Positions 20,807-28,986 of a stretch of DNA of 64,000 nucleotides are shown one piece after another (position 1 is the first letter of the stretch; the number at the start of each line of letters is the position of its first letter). Source of the stretch: Cyprinodon diabolis. Lineage: Eukaryota > Chordata > Actinopteri > Cyprinodontiformes > Cyprinodontidae. Made by a program: the position numbers and the translations under genes. The notes beneath the pieces were generated by a model. The model was not told the DNA's origin. It did not search any database and worked only from the letters and a program-made list of their open reading frames with translations. Where the stretch lies: the NCBI GenBank assembly GCA_030533445.1, contig CM060070.1:37198501-37262500 (forward strand). Reading direction: 5' to 3'.

Positions 20807-22894
20807 CTATGGACCCAGTGTATCCTGAGAAAGTGGACCCTGGCCTTGCAGGGGCCTCTCCTGACGTACCCTGAGGAGAGTCTGAAAAAGTAGGCTGAAT
20901 GGCGGAAAGGCATAAAGGAGGGTCCGGGGCCAGTCGTTTGCCAGAGCATCGTGGCCCAGAGGGCTGCTGTTGTCCAATGAGAACCAAAGGGGACAGTGAA
21001 ATGCGTCCCTTGAGGCAAAGAGGTCCACGTCCGCCCTGCCAAAGACCTTCCAGATGCACTCCACCACCTCTCGGTGAAGCTTCCACTCCCCCGGAAGCGG
21101 CTTCTGACGGGATAGAAAATCTGCTGGCACGTTCTCCGGCCCTGGGATGTAGGCTGCTCTGAGGCTGGCTATGTGTGGAGCTGCCCAGGTCAGAAGCCAT
21201 TGAGTCAAGCACAACAGTTTCCTTGACCTCGTTCCCCCCTGGTGGTTGATGTGAAAGACCACTGTGGTGTTGTCTGACCTCACCAGCACGTGCTTCCCCT
21301 GCAAGCCTGGAAGAAAGCTCTGAAGAGCCAGAAGCACAGCCTGTAACTCCAGGACATTGATGTGTTCCCTGCTCTGCCGCTGGGACCATGTCCCCTGTGC
21401 CATTTGACCCCGCCAGGTTGCACCCCAGCCCGTGGAGGATGCATCTGTAAACACAACTTCCCGACGACACGGGAGGGAACCGAGCGGGACCCCTGTGGTC
21501 ATAAACAACCTCACCCTCCATTGGGACAGAGACTGAAGACACTGAGGCCCAACCCGAGGTCTTCGGAGACGATGAGTGTTCCGTGTGGGATCCAGATTCA
21601 AGCTGTTCAACCACATCTGGAGGGGCCGCAATAACAGCAGCCCCAAGGGCACTACGGCGGACGCAGCTGTAAGCATGCCCAAGAGTCGAAGATACCGCAC
21701 AAGAGGCAGTGCCACGCCGCGCCTGAATTCCGGGAGCACGCTCAATATACTGTCCACCCACTGGGGTGACGGGCAAGCAGTCATTGAGATTGAATCCATG
21801 GCAATGCCCAGGAAGACAGTCTCCTGTGAGGGAGTCAGACTGCTTTTCTCCATGTTCACCTGCAAGCCCAAGCATCCCACATGATGGAGCACTAACCGAG
21901 TATCTCGAACCGCCTGGTCCCACGTCGTGGCACAAATGAGCAAGTCGTCCAGATATGGGAGGATCCTCAATCCCTGTGCCTGCAGAGGAGAGAGGGCCGC
22001 TGCAACACATCGGGTAAACACCCTGGGAGACAGTGAAAGTCCGAACGGGAGGACCCTGAACTGGAAATGCCTCCCTTGAAAAGCAAAACGAAGAAACCGC
22101 CAATGGGGCGGAGCGATCGGAACGTGAAAATAAGCATCCCTGAGATCTATGGAAGTGAACCAATCGCCCGGGGAAATCGCCTGCAACACTTCCTTGGTGG
22201 TCAGCATATGAAAGGGCATGGCCTTCAAGTACACATTCAGGCCTCTGAGGTCCAAGACTGGACGCAGGCCCCCGGTCTTCTTCTGGACCAGAAAATACAT
22301 GGAATAAAAGCCCCCTGGATCCAGCAGGGGGTCCACAGGCACTATAGCACCCTTGGCCAGCAAGGTGCAGATTTCTTGCTTCAGTGCCTGTGCCTTCACC
22401 GGGTCGTGGATCACAGTCATCCTGACCCGGCCAGGGATAGTTGGCCGGCGGTGGAATTGAAGACCGTACCCCCGGGACAGGGTGGACAACACCCACAAGT
22501 CCGGGGTGTGGGCAGCCCAGAAGCTGAGCTGTCCCGGGGAAAAATAACCGACCGCCGGCCCTAAGGCATCATCTGCGGGCCCCCCGGCCCTTCGAAGGCC
22601 CGAGAGGACGCCGGCCAGACTGCGCGGCCCGAAAGGGATGAAAGGACCTTGTCCCAGCCTGGTCTCGAGCTCTGTTTTTCCGATCTGGAGCAGGTCTCTG
22701 GACCGATCTCCGAACTGGTAACAGACCCTGGGGCTCAGTGGAAGAAGGAGAAGGCCCTGAGGACCCCTGTGAAGGACCCGCAGCTGCCCAGGTGCTGACT
22801 GGCTGGCGATCACGTCTGTGAAGCCCTGCCAGCTGTTGCCTCGTTCTAGAGGCCTGAGCTGTACGGTCCAAGGCGTCCAGTGCCGCAGAACCAA
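20807..22894 (-). CDS. DIRS polyprotein: reverse transcriptase, RNase H and methyltransferase-like domain
   Basis: 695 codons, no stop. The reverse transcriptase spans residues ~160-370: LDLRGLN, D250 in SIDLRDAYFHV, VLPFGLSLSP and the catalytic YLDD at 314-317. RNase H spans ~480-600: FTDAS with D484, LELQ with E516, RSDN with D541 and a terminal PADFLSR. The C-terminal part (~618-680, DLFASRDAFHCPLWFS ... PLGHDALA ... YAFPPF) is the conserved DIRS region related to phage Dam-type methyltransferases; its activity is unproven. The N-terminal 150 residues are low-complexity by eye and overlap gag by 326 bp, so the true start may be further downstream or reached by another mechanism. The recombinase follows 56 bp after the stop. 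No catalytic residue is missing. Confidence 0.93.
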   Translation of the reverse strand: MVLRHWTPWTVQLRPLERGNSWQGFTDVIASQSAPGQLRVLHRGPQGLLLLPLSPRVCYQFGDRSRDLLQIGKTELETRLGQGPFIPFGPRSLAGVLSGLRRAGGPADDALGPAVGYFSPGQLSFWAAHTPDLWVLSTLSRGYGLQFHRRPTIPGRVRMTVIHDPVKAQALKQEICTLLAKGAIVPVDPLLDPGGFYSMYFLVQKKTGGLRPVLDLRGLNVYLKAMPFHMLTTKEVLQAISPGDWFTSIDLRDAYFHVPIAPPHWRFLRFAFQGRHFQFRVLPFGLSLSPRVFTRCVAAALSPLQAQGLRILPYLDDLLICATTWDQAVRDTRLVLHHVGCLGLQVNMEKSSLTPSQETVFLGIAMDSISMTACPSPQWVDSILSVLPEFRRGVALPLVRYLRLLGMLTAASAVVPLGLLLLRPLQMWLNSLNLDPTRNTHRLRRPRVGPQCLQSLSQWRVRLFMTTGVPLGSLPCRREVVFTDASSTGWGATWRGQMAQGTWSQRQSREHINVLELQAVLLALQSFLPGLQGKHVLVRSDNTTVVFHINHQGGTRSRKLLCLTQWLLTWAAPHIASLRAAYIPGPENVPADFLSRQKPLPGEWKLHREVVECIWKVFGRADVDLFASRDAFHCPLWFSLDNSSPLGHDALANDWPRTLLYAFPPFSLLFQTLLRVRQERPLQGQGPLSQDTLGP

Positions 22895-24092
22895 AAAGCT
22901 CCCCCGGGACCACAGGCAGGGCCCGGAGGGTCCTCCTACAAGGCTCAGTTAGTGGTGACTGCGCCAACCAGACCTGGCGACGAGCGTGAACCAGTGTGGA
23001 GAGTGTGCGTCCAAGTTCCCTCGTCATAAGAGCAAAGGCCTGCAGAGATGCATCAACCAGGCCTTGCGTGGCATGATCCAGTGGAACAGATTCCAAGGAG
23101 GAAGACAGGGCCAGCATAAGATGGGAGAGAGAGTTCCCAATCCGGCCCATGCGGGCCCCAGAGTCATAGGCCTTGCAGAGAAGGTCGTCGGTGATACGGC
23201 ACTGAGGACGCGGACAACGGGCATTGGGCCGCAAAGCCTCATCAGGCGGGATAATAAGAGAGGCAATGCCCGGTTCCACCGCTGGCATCTGCCCCAAGCC
23301 AACCTTGGGTGCCTCCTGCATAGCTGCCAGGACCCTGCCATCCGTTGTCAGACGTGAAAGCGCCTTGGTGTCTGACCAGCAAGCATGCAGTTCCCGCACA
23401 TACTCCGCCGAGGGAGGAACCACAAAGGCAGTCTCTGACCTACTGCGCCTAAAGAAGGCGCTGGAAGCCATAGGCTGGCCCTGAGGAACACTAACTTGTA
23501 AACGGGCAAGAGCCGTTCGAATAGCGGATGTCACAGACTCCCCCGTATCCTCCTGGGAGGTAATGGAGCCCGACCCAGAGGCCCCGGAGCCCAACTCCGG
23601 AAGGTCCTCACAGAAATGGGTGCCAGAGGCCGCCACAGAAACAGCATCATCGTCATTGACTGATGTTTCATCCTGCTCGGGAGGGAGAGCCGCACCGCGA
23701 TCATCAGCAGTCTGAAAGGACTGGAGGAGGGCTTTCATTTGGGCCAGCTCAGTAGTGAGATGATCCACTCTCGTGGACAACCTCCCTGCATCGGTCCGTC
23801 TGGCACGCTTTGTCGGTACCGAAGGTGCAGCCACAGTAGATCGTTTGCACACCGCTTTCTCCATCGGCAAATGAGCACGCAGCGAAGCGCCCGCCCAGTC
23901 GGTAGGCTGCTCCAGTGCAGCCAACCGATCCAGTCTGACCGACCGGGGCATGACACGACAGTTGGGGCAAGCGCCATCTGACAGCGCCTCCCGGAGATGT
24001 TCCACACCGTTGCAGGAGGGATACAAGTCATGCCTGTCGTCGGGCTGAAGTGGAGCCAGACAGGTCGAGCAGCATAAATTATCCAGCATCAT
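22569..24092 (-). CDS. DIRS gag-like protein
   Basis: 507 codons starting with two ATGs (24092). The N-terminus holds a cysteine/histidine cluster (C7, C8, C11, H21, C27, H32, C42, C45; pattern C-x2-C ... C ... H ... CPNC), a likely zinc-binding module typical of fish DIRS gag proteins. A short coiled-coil-like stretch follows (VDHLTTELAQMKALLQSF, ~residues 108-126), then an acidic Ser/Gly-rich segment, an alpha-helical central region and a basic Arg-rich C-terminus that overlaps the RT ORF. Gag should package the RNA. Identification rests on position, the zinc cluster and overlap with RT; primary sequence of these proteins varies widely. The frame is complete. Confidence 0.85.
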   Translation of the reverse strand: MMLDNLCCSTCLAPLQPDDRHDLYPSCNGVEHLREALSDGACPNCRVMPRSVRLDRLAALEQPTDWAGASLRAHLPMEKAVCKRSTVAAPSVPTKRARRTDAGRLSTRVDHLTTELAQMKALLQSFQTADDRGAALPPEQDETSVNDDDAVSVAASGTHFCEDLPELGSGASGSGSITSQEDTGESVTSAIRTALARLQVSVPQGQPMASSAFFRRSRSETAFVVPPSAEYVRELHACWSDTKALSRLTTDGRVLAAMQEAPKVGLGQMPAVEPGIASLIIPPDEALRPNARCPRPQCRITDDLLCKAYDSGARMGRIGNSLSHLMLALSSSLESVPLDHATQGLVDASLQAFALMTRELGRTLSTLVHARRQVWLAQSPLTEPCRRTLRALPVVPGELFGSAALDALDRTAQASRTRQQLAGLHRRDRQPVSTWAAAGPSQGSSGPSPSSTEPQGLLPVRRSVQRPAPDRKNRARDQAGTRSFHPFRAAQSGRRPLGPSKGRGARR

Positions 24093-24822
24093 ACTGCTGA
24101 AAGGCGTGATTAGCCCGCCACCAACGACAAGTCAACACGAGCAGAAAACGCTACTGGCGACTCCGTTGTAGGAAAACCCCCGTAGAGGTTCCAAACTCAG
24201 CGTGAGCAGAAACGCCACTAGCAAATCGATTATTAACTAAAGATGAACTCAGCACGAGCAGAGACGCCACTGGTGAGTGTAGATAAACAAACTGAAAACA
24301 ACTCAGCGCGAGCAGAAACGCCACTGGTGAGTGTAGATAAACAAACTGTAGAAGAACTCAACGCGAGCAGAGACGCTACCGGTGAGTTCAGGCAAACAAA
24401 CTATAGAAGAACCCAAGGCGAGCAGAAACGCTACTGGTGGGTCTATGCAAACAAACTATAGAAGAACCCAACGCGAGCAGAAACGCTACTGGTGGGCTTA
24501 GGAAAACAAACTGAAAACAACTCAGCGCGAGCAGAAACGCTACCGCGAGTCAAAAGAGCCAAAAAATTAACGTGGCAAATCAAAGCGAACAGTAAACTAC
24601 TGCTGAGAAAAAAACGAAAACTTACCAGTCACCGCAGATCTGGTAAGGTGAAAGCAGCTTGTGCAGCCCCTGGAGGGCGAGACTTACCCGCAGCTCCGAC
24701 CAAACCTGGTCACGGGGCTACCAGCAACAAGCAGCCAGGAAACTAGTGGTATACACAGAAGCAACCAGCTTCACACGACCACACTCCTGTACTCAACACA
24801 CCTGCGCGCGAGAAGAACAAAA
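24093..24822 (-). other. 5' leader of the DIRS element
   Basis: The sequence between gag and the right inverted repeat, read right to left. It contains the ~55-bp tandem repeats (24136-24546) and a non-repeated part (24547-24822). Open frames on the + strand here arise from the repeats having a period near a multiple of three and are not believed to be genes. Confidence 0.7.
24136..24546 (-). repeat. ~55-bp tandem repeat array in the DIRS leader
   Basis: The motif (C)GAGCAGAAACGC(T/C)ACTGG recurs with AGCAG at 24140, 24205, 24257, 24311, 24366, 24421, 24476 and 24530. Spacings are 65, 52, 54, 55, 55, 55 and 54 bp, giving about eight units. The last four are most alike. A weaker ninth unit (GCGAACAGTAAACTACTG) lies near 24585. 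Each unit also contains an ACAAACT(G/A)(A/T)A segment. Confidence 0.9.
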
Positions 24823-24984
24823 GGGATTGATTGCCGGGTGCCACGTGACTATATAGAGTCACGTGGGTCCCCGGCAGGTCACAGCTGACTTTGTTGTCAT
24901 TAGTACTCGACCTGCGCATGCGCAAGAATGATCATTCAGTGCTTGAAGCACCGCCTCTGGCGGTCAGTAGGGATGAAATAGAAC
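24823..24984 (-). repeat. Right inverted terminal repeat of the DIRS element, likely promoter-bearing
   Basis: Reverse complement of most of 19429-19615. It contains the near-palindrome CCACGTGACT-ATATAGAG-TCACGTGG, i.e. two CACGTG boxes flanking a TATA-like CTATATAG core, placed so that transcription would run left into the leader and gag. It ends ...GATGAAATAGAAC. Position and composition suggest the element's promoter; this is inference. Confidence 0.85.
24845..24875 (-). promoter_or_regulatory. Candidate DIRS promoter: TATA-like core between two CACGTG boxes
   Basis: On the - strand the order is CCCACGTGACTC, TATATAG, TCACGTGGC. A TATATAG core lies about 0.75 kb upstream of gag. The same sequence occurs inverted in the left repeat (about 19570-19598). 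CACGTG is the E-box bound by bHLH factors such as USF. Function is inferred from position only. Confidence 0.45.
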
Positions 24985-25132
24985 CGGGCTTGCATTAGGG
25001 CGCACAGAACAGCAAATAGGCCATTTTCAGCCCAACCAGTGTTACACACCCTATTCAGAGTCCTGAAGGACCAGCACCAAATACCCTATAGAATCGTTCT
25101 ATGACCCCTTTAAAAAGTAATTAAATAATTCG

Positions 25133-25348
25133 GTAAAGTTTAAAAACAATCCACTGGACTTGGTTTCCAAGATTTGAAGACGTTTCGCTTCCCCTCCAGG
25201 AAGGTTAGTCAATTCAAATGTCTGGATCCGCAGTGAGTTTGAGGCTTTATATAGACAAGGCCTTATATTGCTTGGAAACATGCAAATTGAAGCGAAATGT
25301 CTTCAAACCTTGGAAACCAAGTCCAGTGGATTGTTTTTAAACTTTTAC
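25133..25348. repeat. Short inverted-repeat element (~58-bp arms)
   Basis: The left arm GTAAAGTTTAAAAACAATCC ... AGACGTTTCGCTTC (25133-25190) is the near-perfect reverse complement of 25290-25348 (GAAGCGAAATGTCTTCAAAC ... TTAAACTTTTAC). The loop is about 100 bp. The adjacent TGACCTGGATGAGTGAGAATCTTCATCAG at 25358-25386 is a very common fish repeat motif, so the unit may be a non-autonomous piece of a larger family. Confidence 0.75.
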
Positions 25349-25389
25349 GGAATGACTATGACCTGGATGAGTGAGAATCTTCATCAGCA

Positions 25390-26231
25390 TAATGAAATAA
25401 TAAAAAAAAATGAAGATTATAAAGGACAATAAATAAATAAGGTAATTATTACAAAAGCGAATACATAAAGAAGCTAATTAAAAGAAATATATATATTTAT
25501 GTCTCACTTTATTTAATTCCTACCTACGTTTATTTGTTTATTGTATTTTGGGGAGCAATTAATTGTATGCTTATTCATTTATTGAGCATTTATTTATTTC
25601 TGTATTTATTTTTAAATACGGTAGAGCTGGTCCTCCATATTGTTGAGCCCTGAATTGAACAATTTTAGCAGCTGTAGAGCTAAAAAAAATAAACCCCCCT
25701 TCCCCTCATTAATTTCAATCAATCAATGTTTGTATTTGCAGTATAGGGCATGAGATTAGCATTGATTATCGCTAGTATCAGTATTAATAAGGAAGATTTA
25801 GTGAACACCAACGCTCCTACTGTATTCCCAGAATTATTCAATTCCTATCCCTCTGGGAATCAATTAATTGAATTATGTTGTTTTGCACTGGATCTTATTT
25901 TTAGCTGCATTACTTCCTTGTTTACATCACCTGCACATTGCAGTATCATATCATACCTGCATTATTGTACATACACACATAGGGCTACATTTACTAACTA
26001 AAAGCAAAAAGTGTAAAACAGAAAAATAACAAATAATGCGCCAGCAGAAAGCGGTAACCTTTTAACTACTCAATGTGAGTACAGTACCCACCTTTAAGCT
26101 TCCCTCAGCTTTCTCCTTGACCTCTCTGCTGTGTTCATTGGTCCTCATGAAGCTTTTTTTTCCTCATTAATGTTCTTTAAAAAACCTCTGAGGCTTTAAC
26201 AGAATAGGATTTATATTAAGATTAAATTACG
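25390..26231 (+). other. Intron 2 DNA, no gene seen
   Basis: Strongly AT-rich with (TA)n and TTTATT runs (25480-25610). AGGGCTACATTTACTAACTA at 25982-26001 resembles an end of a Harbinger-type relic, but no partner is found. No exon supported. Confidence 0.35.
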
Positions 26232-27298
26232 GGAGCAATATTGTTGCAAAATTATTTGCAAATGTGTGTGGAGAGTTGTGTGCCTGTATCTAGATTTGTG
26301 TTTGTGCAGTGGGATTTGAAAATATGTGAGGAGATTTGTCTGTCTGTACGAGTATCAACAAATGTGTAAAATAAGTTGTGTGTAATTAATTTGCAAATGT
26401 GTAGATCGGTCTGTAAACACAGAGTCACTTAAGTCTGATGTATTTTTGCATCAACACCCAGAAATACAGACAAATCATTACAAATCAAGCAGTTTCTCGG
26501 TTGGCTCTTTACACACTTGATTTCTGCTACACTTCTGCCTTGATATCTTGATTCGCTGCCCTTTGCGCAGGCTAGCAGGCTTAAGGCGGCCGTTTATTAT
26601 AAAATCAGCTTTTAGACCATCTGTAATTACTTCTAAGAACTCAGTAGTATGGGATGTGTGGCGAAAAAGAACTTTTAACAAGACTTAAATTAAAATTATC
26701 CCATACTGCTGATTTTTTTCTATTTTGTTGCATTTTGAAAGAACTTTTTAAAGAAAAGCCAGCACCATTTTAGCCGCCCTAAATTCTGCAGGCACTTGTT
26801 ATGAAAGCTTAGTGACAGCACTAGGGGCTATGTCATAATTCAGATATCAACATATATAGTTTTGGCTAGTCAAAATACATTTTTGATATATTTATTGTAA
26901 TTCCTGATGTGTGAAACTTTAAATGAGTCAGGCAATGCCATTTGAGATATCTCAAACAGCATTTTGACTCTCCAAAACGCGATTGATCTTGAATTGTTAT
27001 TTTCACATTTGTCATGATATAATTTTCCAAGTCAGAACTTTTTCTTTGATGTGTTAGAAGTAATTACAGATGGTCAGAAAAGCTGATTTTATGATAAACT
27101 TCCGCCATAAGCCTGCGAGCCTGCGCTCAGGGCAACAAATCAAGATACTACACATGCGAATCCTCTCTACGTATTTGCAGAATTCACACGGCAGAAGTGT
27201 ATCAAAAACCACGTGTGTAAATGGAGTCAACCGAGAAACTGCTTGACTTCTAAACAATGATTTATCTGTATTTCTGGGTGTTTCAGCAAAACTACATA

Positions 27299-28737
27299 CA
27301 GCTTCTCAAAATGTTAGCATATTGTGATAAAGTTGATTAATGTAAAGATGTAACTTGAAGATTCATATATTTTAGATACATTGCACACTAACTGAAATAT
27401 TTCAGGTCTTTTATTATCTTAATACGGATGATTTTGGCATACAGCTCATGAAAACCCAAAATTCCTATCTCACAAAATTAGCATATTTCATCTGGCCAAT
27501 AAAAGAAAGTGTTCTTAACACAAAAAAAAGACAAACTTCAAATAATTATGTGCAGTTATACACTCAATACTTGATCGGGAATCCTTTTGCAGATCTGACT
27601 GCTTCAATGCGGCGTGGCATGGAGGCAATCAGCCTGTGGCACTGCTGAGGTGTTATGGAGGCCCAGGATGCTTCGATATTGGCCTTTAGCTCATCCAGTG
27701 TCGGGTCTTGCGTCTCTCAACTTTCTCTTCACAATATCCCACAGGTTCTCTTTGGGGTTCAGTCAGGAGAGTTGGCAGGCCAATTGAGCACAGTGATACC
27801 ATGGTCAGTAAACCTTTTACCAGTGGTTTTGGCACTGTGAGCAGGTGCCAGGTCGTGCTGAAAAATGAAATCTTTATCTCCATAAAGCTTTTCAGCAGAT
27901 GGAAGCATGAAGTGCAGTGGACCAACACCAGCAGCTGACATGGCACCTCAGACCATCAATGACTGTGGGTACTTGACACTGGACTTCTGGTATTTTTGCA
28001 ATTTCCTTCTCCCCAGTCTTCCTCCAGACTCTGGCACCTTGATTTTCAAATAACAAGCAAAACTGAGCAACAGTCCAGTGCTGCTTCTTTGTAGCCCAGG
28101 TCAGGCTCCTCTACCACTGTTTCTGGTTCTAAAGTGGCTTGACCTGGGGAGTTCCGGACCAGTAGCCCATTTCCTGCACTCGCCTGTGCACGATGGCTCT
28201 GGATGTTTCTACTCTTCCTCAGGGTCCGGTCACCTCTTCTTGTTGTGCAGCGTTTTCTGCCACACCTTGTCCTTCCCACTGAGGTGCCTTGATACAGCAC
28301 TCGGGGAACAGCCTATTCGTTCAGAAATATTTTTCAGTGTCATACCCTCTTGCTTGAGGATGTCAATGATGGCCTACTGGACAGCAGTCAGGTCTGCAGT
28401 CTTACCCATGATTGGGGTTTTGAGTGATGATACAGGCTGGGAGTTTTAAAGGCCTCAGGAATCTTTTACAGGTGTTTAGAGTTCATTTGCTGAGTAAGAT
28501 GATTAGGTGCATAGCTCGTTTAGAGACCTTTTTCATGATATGCTAATTTTGTGAGATAGGAATTTTGGGTTTTCATGAGCTGTATGCTAAAATCATCCGT
28601 ATTAAGAAAATAAAAGACCTGAAATATTTCAGTTAGTGTGCAATGAATCTCAAATATATGAATGTTCAAGTTTTATCATTACATTTTGGAAAATAATGAA
28701 CTTTATCACAATACGCCAATATTAAGAGAAGGACCTG
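27299..28737 (-). mobile_element. Tc1/mariner transposon, degenerate, nested in the foldback element
   Basis: Long inverted ends: the first ~220 bp (ATATTGTGATAAAGTTGATT, TGAAATATTTCAGGTCTTTT, ACAAAATTAGCATAT) pair with the reversed last ~220 bp. TA precedes the left end (27297-27298); the right flank is TG, a mutated TA. Comparison with the uninterrupted arm of the host foldback (CTTAAGTGACTCTG) shows exactly where it was inserted. The transposase on the - strand is broken. Confidence 0.88.
27564..28409 (-). pseudogene. Tc1-like transposase remnant
   Basis: On the - strand it starts M-G-K-T-A-D-L-T near 28409 but meets a stop within the first dozen codons, then continues in other frames. 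Recognisable blocks are RTRCGRKRCTTRRGDRTLRK (28046-28300 frame), VGPLHFMLPSAEKLYGDKDF followed by IFQHDLAPAHSAK with the second catalytic Asp (27759-27941 frame), and NWPANSPD. A C-terminal block ends I-K-Y-stop at 27564. It is related to, but clearly different from, the intact transposase at 11977 and has several frameshifts, so it is inactive. Confidence 0.85.
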
Positions 28738-28986
28738 TGAGTGACTCTGTATTTACAGACCGATTTACACATTTATGAATCTTAACACACATTTGTAGAC
28801 CTGAATACAGATTTGTGGATTTTTTACACATTTGCAAATTAATTACATACAAGTTATTTTACACATTTGCAGATACAGACAAACAAACCTCACACATTTT
28901 CAAATCCCACTGCACACACACAAATCTAGATACAAACACACAAATCTCCACACACATTTGCAATTAATTTTGCAACAATTTTGCTC

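Larger units (their letters stand above)
19429..24984 (-). mobile_element. DIRS-type tyrosine-recombinase retrotransposon, nearly complete
   Basis: A ~5.55-kb element transcribed on the - strand. The order from right to left is: right inverted repeat, leader with ~55-bp tandem repeats, gag, RT-RNase H-methyltransferase-like ORF, tyrosine recombinase, internal complementary region, left inverted repeat. The ends are AAC trinucleotides (19429-19431, 24982-24984) with no longer target duplication, as known for DIRS elements. DIRS elements are held to replicate through a circular DNA inserted by a tyrosine recombinase instead of a DDE integrase. Gag and RT are open; the recombinase N-terminus shows one frame change. 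This suggests a young but perhaps not autonomous copy. Confidence 0.95.
26232..28986. mobile_element. Long inverted-repeat (foldback/MITE) element interrupted by a Tc1 copy
   Basis: The left arm begins GGGAGCAATATTGTTGCAAA (26232). The right end is the complement TTTGCAACAATTTTGCTCCC, ending near 28986. The arms (~420 bp) pair through many blocks: AAATGTGTGTGGAGA, GATCGGTCTGTAAACACAGAGTCACTT, CCCAGAAATACAGA, AAGCAGTTTCTCGGTTG, AGACCATCTGTAATTACTTCT. The right arm runs 27053-27296 and resumes at 28738 after the inserted Tc1 (27299-28737). Without that insertion the element is about 1.3 kb. It encodes nothing recognisable; the superfamily is not determined and no clear target duplication was found. 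Confidence 0.8.

Noticed and set aside
20679..22496. 605-codon open frame on the - strand overlapping the DIRS RT
   Set aside because: Only its last ~35 residues resemble recombinase sequence. The rest is rich in Pro/Gly/Ser with no domain and lies in a different frame of the RT/RNase H region, so it is a high-GC shadow.
20159..22564. Open frames on the + strand through the DIRS element (up to 165 codons)
   Set aside because: They are opposite to gag/RT/recombinase, show no family features, and are explained by the GC-rich coding strand.
24136..24546. CRISPR-like array
   Set aside because: Repeats are contiguous ~55-bp units with no unique spacers, in a eukaryotic retroelement leader.
24243..24856. 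+ strand open frames with repeated NSARAETPLVSVDKQT-like residues
   Set aside because: The repetition is the translation of the ~55-bp DNA array in the DIRS leader, and the frame is not maintained across it.
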